Positions 1 through 10,616 of a stretch of DNA of 64,000 bases are shown here, piece by piece. The stretch comes from DATJPD01 sp035506575 (GTDB taxonomy: Bacteria; Pseudomonadota; Alphaproteobacteria; CACIAM-22H2): assembly GCA_035506575.1 (NCBI GenBank), contig DATJPD010000042.1:1-64000 (forward strand), given 5' to 3'. The notes under the pieces are model-generated. The model was not told the origin of the DNA. It made no database searches and saw nothing but the letters and a program-made list of their open reading frames with translations. Positions within the stretch are counted from its first letter, which is position 1; each line of letters opens with the position of its first letter. A program made the position numbers and the translations under genes.

Positions 1-1476
<1,476 letters not shown>

Positions 1477-1507
1477 GTTCCCCTCCCGTGTTGCGTGTCG
1501 ATATGCG

Positions 1508-4500
1508 CTATGTCACCCGCGCCGCGGCCCGATCGAGCGCTGCGCGGAGATACTCTGCCAGCTCGGCCTTGCGGTAGGGCTTGCGCAGCACCTGAACGCC
1601 GAGCGCCGTCGCTTCGGCATGGAGCGTCTCGGGGTCCGAAAATCCCGAGGTCAGGAGTATTGGCAATCCCGGCCGCTGCCGCCGTACTTCGTGCGCGAGG
1701 TCGATTCCGGTCATGTTGCCCGGCATCACGATATCCGTGAACAGCACGTCGAACGTCGCCCCGCGCTTGACGAGTTCGAGCGCGCTGACGCCGCTCTCCG
1801 CTTCGAGGATCTGGTACCCGAGGCTGGTGAGGAGTCGCGCGGCCATCGCTCGAACCTCCGCCTTGTCCTCGACCAGCAGAACCCTCTCATGGCCCGAGGG
1901 AATGCCGGCGGACGGGTCGTCGCCGTCAGTCCCGCTCGCGGCCACATCGCCATGGGCGCGCGGCAAATAAACCCGCACTTCCGTGCCACGGCCGACCTCG
2001 CTGTAGATGCGCACGCCGCCGCCCGACTGGCGCGCGAAGCCATAGACCATGCTCAGACCGAGGCCGCTGCCTTTGCCGACCTCCTTGGTGGTGAAGAACG
2101 GCTCGAACACGCGGGCCAGGACGTCGGGCGGGATGCCGGTCCCGGTGTCGGACACCGACACCGCCACGTAGTCGCCGGCCGGCAGTTCCGCTGACTCCGC
2201 GGCGGCCGCATCGAGCGTCCGGTTGGCGCAGATGATCTTGATATGGCCGCCGTTCGGCATCGCGTCGCGGGCGTTGATCGCGAGGTTGACGATCACGTTC
2301 TCCAGTTGCGTGGGGTCGGCACTGACCTTCCATAGATCGTTGGCGACGCGCGTTTCGAGGGTGACGTGCTCGCCGAGCGCCCGCCACAGCAGCGGCTCAA
2401 CCTCACGCGTGATCGTGCCGACCTCGATGACCTTGGGCTGCAGCGGCTGACTGCGAGAAAAGGCCAGCAGCCGCCGCACCAGCTCGGCGCCGCGCAGAGC
2501 GGCGTCCAACGCCTCGCGGCCGAGAGCCTTGATTTCGTCGGCTGCAGCGGGGCGATTGTCGAGAGTGTCGATCTGCTGGTCCAGATTGCCGATGACGATC
2601 CCGAGCAGATTGTTGAAGTCGTGCGCGATCCCGCCGGTGAGCTGGCCGACCGCGTCCATCTTCACCGCCTGCGCGATCTGGGTCTCGATCTTCTTCTTAT
2701 CGGTGACGTCCTCCAGCACATAGACGACACCGACCAGACGATGATCGGCGTTGTAGAGGGGCGATCCGGAGAAAACGACATCGAGAACCCGGCCGTCCTT
2801 ATGGCGCCGTTTGACCGCGATATCCCGCAAGTGCTCGCCGGCCTTGCTGCGCTCGAACAGCGCATCGAACTCCACTTCGCCCTCCGGCGGCACGAGGGGA
2901 TAGGCGCGACCCATGACGTCCGAAGCCGCGTAGCCGAAATGGCGCTCCGCGGCGCGATTCCAAGTGACCACACGGCGCCGCGTATCGAGGCTGACGATCG
3001 GCAGCGGCGACGCATCGACCAGCGCCTGGAGCTTCGCATTGGCGGCCTCGAGCTGGCTGGTCGCCTCTTCGCGCTTACCCACCTCGCGACGCAAGTCGAA
3101 ATTCATCTGCTTCAGCTCGGCGGCTTGCAGCTCGAACTCCTTGTGCGCCTGCTCGAGCTCCGTCTCGCGGCGCCGGCGCTCGGTGATATCGGTGAACGTA
3201 GAGACCAGTCCGCCGCTCGCCAGCGGTCGGGCGCTGATTTCGACGATCTGCCCGCTGCCCTGTTTCATCTCATAGGAGCTCTGCTGCGGCGCCCGAAGCG
3301 TGCCCAGCACGTCGCAAACGACCGCCTCGGTCTCTCCCGGTCCATAATCGCCGCGCCCCGCGTTATGCCGGACCACCTTCTCCACCGGATCGCCGATCTC
3401 GACGAAATGTGCCGGCAGGCCCAGGGTCGTGAAATACGGCTGGTTGAAGGCGACCAGCCGCAGCTCGCGATCCAGCAATGCGACGCCGATCGGCAGGTTT
3501 TCGATCAGCGTCGACAATGTGTTCGTCTGCCGCTCCAGCGCCCGCTCCGCGTCGACCTGGGCCGTCACGTTGCGGGTCGTTCCGCGATAGCCGGTGAACC
3601 GCCCTGAGGCATCGAACACGGGTTTGCCGCTGACGCTCAGGTGGAGGGTGCGCGCGGGCGTCTTCATCTCGAGGATAAAATCGCGAAACGGGCGGTGGGC
3701 GGCATTGCCGGCGAGGTGGGCCTGCCACTTGGGGTCGTCCGCACGGTCGCCAGGCTGGAGGTCCAGCCGCCGGGTGCCCATCCGGTCGGCAACTTTCACC
3801 CCGGTGGCGGCCTCGAAGCTGTCGGACAGGAACGCGATTTTTCCTTCCGCATCCGATTCCCAGAACCAGTCGCTCGCGGTGGTGGTCCAGTCCGCCATGC
3901 GGGCGCGCGCCGCTTCGGCCTCGGCTTGCGCCTGCTTCACCCGCGTGATGTCGATCCGCGCCGTCACGAACCCCCCGCTGGGGAGTGGAGCGATGCGGAC
4001 ATCGACCGTCCGTCCGCCGGGCCAAGACACCTCGAAGCGTTCCGGCCTCCGCGTCGTGGCCGTCTCTAGCCGTTGGCGCAGGATGCTGTCCGTGTCGTCT
4101 CGGCCATGAAGGCCGCGCGCCTTTATCAGCCTGATAAATGTTTCGAAGGAATCGCCGATCTTGAGCTCATCCGGCGAACAGCCGAATTCTTCCCGGAACA
4201 AATTATTGAACGCCAGGAAGCGCTGGTCCGGCCCGACGAGGCTGACGGCGATCGGCAGGTTCTCGAGCAAGGTCGACATCGTTGTGTTGGTCCGCTGCAA
4301 CTCCGTCTCGACCGATTTCAGTGCGGTATTGCCGAGATGGAGATCGGCGGTCTGCAGGGCGACCACGTCTTTGATCTTCACCATTTGCCACCGCTCGCGC
4401 GCGACATAGGCGCCGAGAGCGGCGGTCAGAAGCAGCCCGGCCAGGAGGACGGCCAGCGGGGCCGCCGAACGCTGGGCGGCGACCACATCTTCGGAAAACC

Positions 4501-5485
4501 CGGAGGTCAGGGTCCAGCTCTGTCCCATGATCTCGAACGAACGGACCGCGCGATAGGCTGCGTCTTTGGTCGGATCATCGCCGGACGGAGCGGCCCCGAT
4601 CACCTTCGTCGACGGCGAATAGACGGCGACGATCTGTTGCGAACTCGGATCACCGGAGCGGCCGAAGCTGAAGGCGATCGTTTCGCGAATGTCGGGCGTG
4701 TGCTCGATCGCTGCCGACAGCATGCGCCGCAACTGGAACGCGCCGTACACCACGCCGCGGAACCGCGCGCGGCGCTCCTCGACGGTCGAGGGGACGCCGC
4801 CAGGCGAATAGATCGGAAAGGCGACGAGATAGGACGGATCGTCGTTGCCGAGGGTCAGCATTCCCAACTGTCCGCTGGCGGCGCCGCGGCCGGTGTCGCG
4901 CGCCCGGAGAACCGGGTCCCGCCGCGCTTTCGCCGAGCCCAGATCGACACCGACCACGGATGCCTGGCCTTCGAAGCCGACATGGAACAGGACCGGGTAG
5001 TACTCGGCCCGGTCTTGCGCCGGCACGAATGTATGATTGGCTCCCGGCTCCAAAATCCGGAAATCCGCCAGTCCCATCGCGCGGGCGCCAGATTCGAACT
5101 GCGCGCGCTGGTCCCTCGCAACCTGCGGGACCCAGGCGATCGAGCGGATCGGCGCCTGGCCGCCGCGGGCCTGGATGGCGAATTTGCGGAACTCCTCCGC
5201 CTCTTCCGCCCGCATCGCATTCTGCGACGCCACGAACGTCGCCGCCGCCTGCACAGGAAAGGCAGCGTCGTCGATCTTGTGCTCGATATCCTTGGCCCGC
5301 CATTCCGCCTGCAGGTCCAGATCCGCGCGGACCCGCGCTTCGTCGGCAGCTCGCGCGAGATGAAAGGCAAGGCCGCTCGCAGCAATTCCGGCAGCGACGA
5401 TGGCCGCCACCGGCCACCACGTCCGGACGCGCGCGCTGGAATGCCCGATCTTAATGATTACTAACCCCCAGTTGTAGGCGTGCAC
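1508..5485 (-). CDS. CHASE-PAS hybrid sensor histidine kinase with receiver domain
   Basis: Membrane-bound hybrid kinase of 1325 aa starting at GTG 5485. It has TM1 at about 24-45, an extracytoplasmic CHASE-like domain at about 60-330, TM2 at 343-362, and four PAS modules (about 405-515, 530-645, 655-770, 822-930) with coiled-coil links. HisKA follows with H-box GGIAHDFNN (His955), then the ATPase domain (DTGTGIPPDV, EVGKGSGLGLSMVYG) and a C-terminal receiver (about 1205-1320) with phospho-acceptor context VLFTDIVMPG. The receiver suggests intramolecular phosphorelay. It is divergent from a CheY-like regulator, and the shared 179-bp promoter region contains an FNR/FixK box, so expression under oxygen limitation is likely. 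The ligand of the CHASE domain cannot be told from sequence. Confidence 0.9.
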   Translation of the reverse strand: MHAYNWGLVIIKIGHSSARVRTWWPVAAIVAAGIAASGLAFHLARAADEARVRADLDLQAEWRAKDIEHKIDDAAFPVQAAATFVASQNAMRAEEAEEFRKFAIQARGGQAPIRSIAWVPQVARDQRAQFESGARAMGLADFRILEPGANHTFVPAQDRAEYYPVLFHVGFEGQASVVGVDLGSAKARRDPVLRARDTGRGAASGQLGMLTLGNDDPSYLVAFPIYSPGGVPSTVEERRARFRGVVYGAFQLRRMLSAAIEHTPDIRETIAFSFGRSGDPSSQQIVAVYSPSTKVIGAAPSGDDPTKDAAYRAVRSFEIMGQSWTLTSGFSEDVVAAQRSAAPLAVLLAGLLLTAALGAYVARERWQMVKIKDVVALQTADLHLGNTALKSVETELQRTNTTMSTLLENLPIAVSLVGPDQRFLAFNNLFREEFGCSPDELKIGDSFETFIRLIKARGLHGRDDTDSILRQRLETATTRRPERFEVSWPGGRTVDVRIAPLPSGGFVTARIDITRVKQAQAEAEAARARMADWTTTASDWFWESDAEGKIAFLSDSFEAATGVKVADRMGTRRLDLQPGDRADDPKWQAHLAGNAAHRPFRDFILEMKTPARTLHLSVSGKPVFDASGRFTGYRGTTRNVTAQVDAERALERQTNTLSTLIENLPIGVALLDRELRLVAFNQPYFTTLGLPAHFVEIGDPVEKVVRHNAGRGDYGPGETEAVVCDVLGTLRAPQQSSYEMKQGSGQIVEISARPLASGGLVSTFTDITERRRRETELEQAHKEFELQAAELKQMNFDLRREVGKREEATSQLEAANAKLQALVDASPLPIVSLDTRRRVVTWNRAAERHFGYAASDVMGRAYPLVPPEGEVEFDALFERSKAGEHLRDIAVKRRHKDGRVLDVVFSGSPLYNADHRLVGVVYVLEDVTDKKKIETQIAQAVKMDAVGQLTGGIAHDFNNLLGIVIGNLDQQIDTLDNRPAAADEIKALGREALDAALRGAELVRRLLAFSRSQPLQPKVIEVGTITREVEPLLWRALGEHVTLETRVANDLWKVSADPTQLENVIVNLAINARDAMPNGGHIKIICANRTLDAAAAESAELPAGDYVAVSVSDTGTGIPPDVLARVFEPFFTTKEVGKGSGLGLSMVYGFARQSGGGVRIYSEVGRGTEVRVYLPRAHGDVAASGTDGDDPSAGIPSGHERVLLVEDKAEVRAMAARLLTSLGYQILEAESGVSALELVKRGATFDVLFTDIVMPGNMTGIDLAHEVRRQRPGLPILLTSGFSDPETLHAEATALGVQVLRKPYRKAELAEYLRAALDRAAARVT

Positions 5486-5543
5486 CTCGGCGCCACGACT
5501 TTCGGCGACTATGAATACTAATCATACGCCCGGTATACGAGCA

Positions 5544-5557
5544 TTGATCAAAATCAA
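5544..5557. promoter_or_regulatory. FNR/FixK-type anaerobox
   Basis: TTGATCAAAATCAA matches the FNR/FixK consensus TTGAT-N4-ATCAA at every defined position. It is centred about 65 bp upstream of the hybrid kinase start and about 114 bp upstream of the CheY-like gene, in a strikingly AT-rich divergent promoter region. Which gene, or both, it controls is not resolved. Confidence 0.8.
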
Positions 5558-5664
5558 TCGCACGAAATTATTTTGGTTGGCAAATTTTAACTGTCTCGAT
5601 AGATTTTATCGGTACAGTCTGAAGTTGAGTATCGGTGACGTTCGTTCAGAGGCGTTGGGCGTTC

Positions 5665-6039
5665 ATGGATACCGTCCTGATCATCGACGACGAAGCGCCG
5701 ATGCGGAAGATGATCCGCACCATCCTCGAGTCGGCCCAATACCAGGTCATCGAGGCGCCGAATGGCATCGTCGGCTTGCGGATGTTCCGCGAACAGCAGC
5801 CCCGCCTCGTCATCACCGACATCCTGATGCCCGACAAGGAAGGCATCGAGACGATCCGCGAGATCAAGCAGCTCGACCCTGCGGCACGGATCATCGCCAT
5901 CTCGGGCGGCGGCCGGACCGCGCGTACCGATTTTCTCAAGGTGGCGGAAAAGTTCGGCGCCATGGAATCGCTCAAGAAGCCGTTCCGCCGCAACGATCTT
6001 CTCGCCTGTATCGAGCGGGTTCTCGCCCGCGCGCCGTAG
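5665..6039 (+). CDS. CheY-like single-domain response regulator
   Basis: A 124-aa receiver domain with no output domain. The acidic pair is Asp8-Asp9 (VLIIDDE), the phospho-acceptor is Asp52 in ITDILMP, and LKKPFRR supplies the conserved Lys. ATG 5665 is chosen because AGAGG (5648-5652) precedes it and MDTVLIIDDE is a typical receiver N-terminus; GTG 5635 would add ten residues. It is divergent from the hybrid kinase and is a plausible partner of the two kinases, acting as phosphate shuttle or sink. Confidence 0.9.
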   Translation: MDTVLIIDDEAPMRKMIRTILESAQYQVIEAPNGIVGLRMFREQQPRLVITDILMPDKEGIETIREIKQLDPAARIIAISGGGRTARTDFLKVAEKFGAMESLKKPFRRNDLLACIERVLARAP

Positions 6040-6164
6040 GTCCGTGCCGCGCCAAGGCCGGTTGGACCTAGGTAGTTTTCCTTATCCGCTGCCGACGTCT
6101 TCTAAGTATCAAATTAACCCCGTCCAACGATGCTGACATCGCCGCAAGGGAAGGGGTTTCATCG

Positions 6165-7574
6165 ATGGGCGTCATCAGCCGCGTCAGCCACAAGCTGAAC
6201 AGCCTCTTGACCGAGGACACGAGCGCATCGGACAAGCCGGCAGGCTGTCATTCGGAAGCCGCGATGTCGGATGACTCCCTCCACCTCTCTCCGGCGAATT
6301 TCCACCGCCATCTGCTGACGCTGCTGCGCGGCGACGCGCTGAACCGGCCGCTCGCCGGTCGCGTCAACTTCGTCGAGCTTTCCAAAATCCGCGAGAAGCT
6401 GGGGGCTCGCTGGGCTCAAATTGCCGATCGCGCGGACGAGATCACCCGTAAGGCGATCGAGCGCCGGCTGACCAGTGCGGACATGTACACTCGCTATGAG
6501 GAGCTGCACTACGTCATCATCTTTGCCCAGCTCGGCAAGGAGCAGGCGCAGCTCAAATGCGCCTTGATCGCCGAGGAGATTGCCAAACGTCTGCTGGGCG
6601 AGGAGGTCGATTCCTCGCTCCTCGAGGTCAAGACCGCGGTTGCACAACTTGCGGGCGATTTGAAGTTCGAGAACGTGCCGAGCATCGAAACGATGGCGCG
6701 ACGCCTCGCCGAACAGCAGGCGGATACCGCTCCGTCGGCGACGGACGCTGCTGCGCTGCACCTTGCGCGATCTGGCCCCGATGACGAAGACGCGTGGTGG
6801 AACAACACGCGCGGCTCTGGGGCGGACCCCCTTGCCGGTATTGAGTTCGTTTATCGTCCGATGTGGGACGTGAAGCGCAATGCCGTCACGACATATCTCT
6901 GCGTGCCGGCGCTCCCCGGCCCCGCCGGACGCCTGTTCGTTGGAGAAAGCGAGCTTCAGGGTCTCGATGACGATGCCATTCACCGCCTCGATTTTTTGGT
7001 GCAGCGCCGGGTCATCAGCGACCTCCGCAAACTGATCGCCGCGAATCAGCGGATGCTGCTCTGCCTTCCCGTGCATTTCGACACCCTTGCATCCAACGCC
7101 CGCCGGACCGAGTACATCGCGCTCTGCCAGCGCGGCATTCCACCCCAAGGCACGAAACAGTTGGCCTTCGAGTTGACCGGCGTGCCGGCTGGCGTTCCCA
7201 CAAGCCGCCTGCTCGATCTGTCGGCCGCGCTGCGGCGATATGGCCGGGGCCTGCTGATGCGCACGCCGGTCGACCAGATCCAGTTCCGGCCATCGAGCGA
7301 ATGCGGCGTCCTTGGTGTCGGCTTCGAGAACGACGCCCACGGCGCGCCCGAGAGCCGGCAGATCCAGGACATGGAACGCTTCGCCGCGGCCGCTAAGAAA
7401 ACGGGGCTCGTCGCCTACGTCCATGGCGTCCCGTCGATCAGCCTGACCACGGCCGCGATTGCCGCCGGCTTCGATTTCGTCGATGGAGATATCGTCAAGT
7501 CGGTCGTCGAGCGGCCGTCCTCCGCGTACAGCTTCGAGATGTCGGACCTGTTCGGGCGCGCCAACGACGCCTGA
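6165..7574 (+). CDS. Unknown protein with degenerate EAL-like C-terminal half
   Basis: A 469-aa soluble protein with no signal peptide, preceded by the purine-rich sequence AAGGGAAGGGG. I do not recognise the N-terminal half (about 1-200), which has amphipathic helices. The last 230 residues run in the order of an EAL domain: EFVYRPMWDVKRN (start of barrel), LCLPVHFDTL, LAFELTGVP where an active enzyme has ExTE-like residues, a helix with LSAALRRYGRGLLM, and GFDFVDGDIVKSV near the end. The EAL and catalytic acidic motifs of c-di-GMP phosphodiesterases are missing. If the fold is right, this is a non-catalytic binding or scaffold protein. Its place beside the signalling genes agrees with that, but the function is unknown. 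Confidence 0.6.
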   Translation: MGVISRVSHKLNSLLTEDTSASDKPAGCHSEAAMSDDSLHLSPANFHRHLLTLLRGDALNRPLAGRVNFVELSKIREKLGARWAQIADRADEITRKAIERRLTSADMYTRYEELHYVIIFAQLGKEQAQLKCALIAEEIAKRLLGEEVDSSLLEVKTAVAQLAGDLKFENVPSIETMARRLAEQQADTAPSATDAAALHLARSGPDDEDAWWNNTRGSGADPLAGIEFVYRPMWDVKRNAVTTYLCVPALPGPAGRLFVGESELQGLDDDAIHRLDFLVQRRVISDLRKLIAANQRMLLCLPVHFDTLASNARRTEYIALCQRGIPPQGTKQLAFELTGVPAGVPTSRLLDLSAALRRYGRGLLMRTPVDQIQFRPSSECGVLGVGFENDAHGAPESRQIQDMERFAAAAKKTGLVAYVHGVPSISLTTAAIAAGFDFVDGDIVKSVVERPSSAYSFEMSDLFGRANDA

Positions 7575-7636
7575 CCCCGCTGGACAAACGCCCCGAGAGC
7601 CCGTGAAACTGATGCCTCGGCAAGGGGCTTCAGCAC

Positions 7637-8575
7637 ATGGCAAGGTCACGGCGGATTCTGATCGTCGGCTGCGGTGCCATCGGCGGCATTTTCGCGGCGT
7701 CGCTGGCATACGTCGCGGAAATCGTCGCCTACGACGCCAACGAAGCCCACGTGCGCGCCATCCGCGAGCGCGGGCTGCGCGTCAGCGGTGCAGCCGAGCG
7801 CCTGGCCCGCATCGCCGCGACGGCGAGCGCGGCCGAGCTTGCCGGGCGGTTCGACGCGCTCTTCTTCCTCATCAAGTCCAGCGCCACCGCGTCGGCGCTC
7901 CGGCAGCTGAACGCCGTCATGGCCGGCCGTCCCCTTCTCGTCACCCTGCAGAACGGGATGGGCAACACCGAGGCGCTTCTCAGTGCCGGCGATTGTCCGG
8001 TCGCCCGCGGTGTGACCACCGACGCCGGACGTTACGCCGGTCCCGGCCACGTCGAGCACCTGATCCGCGGCAAGACATGGCTTGGGCCGATCCGCGGCGA
8101 CATGGACGACGTACGCTGGCTGGGTGCGCTTCTGACCGAGGCCGGCCTGCCTGCCGAGATCGTCGCCGACCCGATGGACGCGGTATGGTCGAAGTTCGTC
8201 TTCAACAGCGTGATGAACCCGGTCGGCGCGCTGCTCCTGGGTGTCAACGCCGCGCGCTACGAGGCGCGCGAAGTCTGCGCCCTGATCGACGAGATGGCCG
8301 CGGAATGCGAGCGCGTCGTGCATGCGCTCGGCGGCCGGTTCGCGTACGATCCGCTCGAATACGTGAAGAAGGTGCGCGCCGGCCAGGCGCCGCTTTCGAA
8401 GCATGCGGGATCGATGGCGCAGGACATCGCGCGCGGCGCTCCCACCGAAATCGACGAGCTCACCGGGTTCATCGTCCGAGAGGGCGAGCGGCTCGGCATC
8501 CCGGTGCCGGCGTGCAAGACGGTGTGGCGGCTGGTCAAGGGCCTGGAGATCGCGGCACGCCACAGGCGCCCCTAG
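7637..8575 (+). CDS. 2-dehydropantoate 2-reductase family protein (PanE/ApbA-like)
   Basis: A 312-aa NADPH-dependent oxidoreductase of the ketopantoate reductase family. The nucleotide-binding glycine motif GCGAIGG sits at residues 11-17. LQNGMGN follows the Rossmann domain, and KFVFNSVMNPVGALLG-like residues open the C-terminal helical domain, which contains the catalytic Lys. Many paralogues of this family act on other 2-keto acids, and the TctC neighbours downstream point to carboxylic acid metabolism rather than pantothenate synthesis. The exact substrate is therefore left open. Confidence 0.85.
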   Translation: MARSRRILIVGCGAIGGIFAASLAYVAEIVAYDANEAHVRAIRERGLRVSGAAERLARIAATASAAELAGRFDALFFLIKSSATASALRQLNAVMAGRPLLVTLQNGMGNTEALLSAGDCPVARGVTTDAGRYAGPGHVEHLIRGKTWLGPIRGDMDDVRWLGALLTEAGLPAEIVADPMDAVWSKFVFNSVMNPVGALLLGVNAARYEAREVCALIDEMAAECERVVHALGGRFAYDPLEYVKKVRAGQAPLSKHAGSMAQDIARGAPTEIDELTGFIVREGERLGIPVPACKTVWRLVKGLEIAARHRRP

Positions 8576-8647
8576 GAATCGCCCCTAGGCATCGATCCCG
8601 CAACCTGCAAAACTGCGCGACAGCAAAGACGAGGGGAGGAAACTAAA

Positions 8648-9628
8648 ATGAATACGCGCGCACTGGCCGGCCTGGTGACGCTGTTGGCCGCGGCATGGTG
8701 CCTGCCGGCATCCGCGCAAACCGACGCCGCGAAAGACTATCCGAACAAGCCGATCCACATGATCGTGGGTTTTGCGGCCGGCGGCGGCAACGACGTGATC
8801 GCGCGCATCGTCGCCCAGAAGATGTCGGCTCTGCTCGGCCAACAGATCGTGGTCGAGAACAAACCAGGCGCCGGCGCCATCATCGCAACCGAGCTCGTGG
8901 CGCGGGCGCCCGCCGACGGATACACGATCCTGGTCGGCGCCACGGGTGCGATGACCGTCAATCCCGCCGTCTACGCCAAGCTCAATTACGACACCTTGCG
9001 CGATTTCGCGCCGATCTCGACGATGGCGGCTTTCCCGCTCATCCTCGTCGTCCAAGCCTCGTCGCCGATCCATTCGGTGGCCGATCTCGTGGCGTACGCC
9101 AAGGCCAATCCGAGCAAATCGAATTACGGCGCCCCCTCGGCGTCGTTCCAGCTCGTCGACGAGCTCTTCAAGATGAAGTCGGGCATGCCGGCCGAATACG
9201 TCGCCTACAAAGGCAGCAACGAAGCTGCGACGGCGGTGATGTCGGGCGAAGTCCTGATGCAGATCTCCGATCCGGGCCCGGTCGCCGGCCTCATCAAAGG
9301 CGGCAAGCTCCGCGGCCTCGCCGTGACGGCCGAGAAGCGCATGAGCGACTTTCCGGATATCCCCACGATGGCGGAAGCCGGCGTGCACGACATGAAGGTC
9401 TCCTTCTGGAGCGGCCTGTTCGCACCGGCGGCCACGCCGCCCGCCATCGTGACCAAGCTCCACGATACGACCGTGCGCGCCCTCCAAACGCCGGATGTGC
9501 AGGAGCATCTGAAGGCCTTGGCCCTCGACGTGGTCAGTACCACGCCCGCCGAGTACCGGCAGACGATCGCCAAGGAGATCACGCAGTGGACCGAAGTGGC
9601 CAAGAAAGCCGCCATCCACGTCCAGTGA
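8648..9628 (+). CDS. TctC/Bug-family periplasmic solute-binding protein
   Basis: A 326-aa secreted binding protein of the tripartite tricarboxylate transporter family. Residues 1-24 form a signal peptide ending ASAQT. The mature part begins YPNKPIHMIVGFAAGG, which is the family ligand loop, and contains PADGYTILVG and the usual C-terminal FPDIPTMAEAG. A very strong Shine-Dalgarno (GGGGAGGAAA) precedes the ATG. It is followed after 17 bp by a second, clearly homologous copy. No TctA or TctB membrane partner is nearby, so it must work with a distant permease or as a sensor. Confidence 0.92.
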   Translation: MNTRALAGLVTLLAAAWCLPASAQTDAAKDYPNKPIHMIVGFAAGGGNDVIARIVAQKMSALLGQQIVVENKPGAGAIIATELVARAPADGYTILVGATGAMTVNPAVYAKLNYDTLRDFAPISTMAAFPLILVVQASSPIHSVADLVAYAKANPSKSNYGAPSASFQLVDELFKMKSGMPAEYVAYKGSNEAATAVMSGEVLMQISDPGPVAGLIKGGKLRGLAVTAEKRMSDFPDIPTMAEAGVHDMKVSFWSGLFAPAATPPAIVTKLHDTTVRALQTPDVQEHLKALALDVVSTTPAEYRQTIAKEITQWTEVAKKAAIHVQ

Positions 9629-9645
9629 GAATCTGGGGAACATCG

Positions 9646-10614
9646 ATGCGCACGATTCTGGCGGTTCTGGCAGTCGCCACGACCCTCTGCTCCCTCCAGG
9701 CGGCTCACGCGGCGGGTGACGCCTATCCGAACAAGCCGATCAAAGTCGTCGTCGGATTTCCCCCGGGTGCCGGCAACGACATCCTCGCCCGGCTGGTCGG
9801 CCAGAAGCTGTCCGAAAACCTCGGCCAGCCGGTGGTGATCGACAACAAGCCCGGCGCCAGCGCCATTATCGCCGCCGGGATCGTGGCCCACGCGGCACCC
9901 GACGGCTACACCCTGATGGTGGCTCCGATCGGCGCCATCACCGTCAATCCCGTCGTGTACACGAAGCTCCCCTACGCGCCGTCGGATTTCGTGGCCATCT
10001 CGATGATCGCCTCCTTCCCTCTGGTGCTGGTGATCAATCCCGCGACACCCGTCAAGACGGTGGCGGATCTCGTCGCCTACGCGAAGGCACATCCGACCGC
10101 GGCCAATATCGGCGGCTCGGGCGTGGGCTTCCAGCTCGTCGATGCGCTGTTCAAGATGCGCACCGGCGCTCCGGTCGTGTACGTCCGCTACAAGAGCAGC
10201 ACCGAGGCGGTGACGGCACTCGCCGGCGGCGAAATCCTGATGTCGATCGTCGACACGGGACCGGTCTCGGGGCCGCTCAAGGGCGGCCAGGTGAAAGCGA
10301 TCGCCGTCACCTCGAAGGCGCGCCTGCCGTTCCTTCCCGACGTGCCGACGATGACCGAGGCAGGCCTGCCCGACCTGAGCGCCGATTTCTGGAGCGGGCT
10401 GTTCGCCCCGGCGGGCACGCCAGCCGACATCGTCGCGAAGCTCCAGGATGAGACCATCCGCGTCGTCAAATCGCCGGAGATCCGCGACCGCATGGCGGCC
10501 CTTCAGGTGACACCCGAAGGCACGACATCGGCCGACTTCAGCCGCCGCATCAAACAGGAGATCGAGCAATGGTCCGACGTCGCCAAGGCGAACAACATCA
10601 AGATCGAGGAGTGA
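9646..10614 (+). CDS. TctC/Bug-family periplasmic solute-binding protein, tandem paralogue
   Basis: A 322-aa protein with signal peptide through about residue 23 (AAHAAGD). The mature protein starts YPNKPIKVVVGFPPGAGN and keeps the family pattern PDGYTLMVAPIG and FLPDVPTMTEAG. It resembles the preceding gene along its length, including FQLVDxLFKM and SFWSGLFAPA-like stretches, so the pair probably arose by tandem duplication followed by divergence in ligand range. It ends 2 bp before the methyltransferase start, which suggests a transcriptional unit with it. Confidence 0.92.
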   Translation: MRTILAVLAVATTLCSLQAAHAAGDAYPNKPIKVVVGFPPGAGNDILARLVGQKLSENLGQPVVIDNKPGASAIIAAGIVAHAAPDGYTLMVAPIGAITVNPVVYTKLPYAPSDFVAISMIASFPLVLVINPATPVKTVADLVAYAKAHPTAANIGGSGVGFQLVDALFKMRTGAPVVYVRYKSSTEAVTALAGGEILMSIVDTGPVSGPLKGGQVKAIAVTSKARLPFLPDVPTMTEAGLPDLSADFWSGLFAPAGTPADIVAKLQDETIRVVKSPEIRDRMAALQVTPEGTTSADFSRRIKQEIEQWSDVAKANNIKIEE

Positions 10615-10616
10615 CC

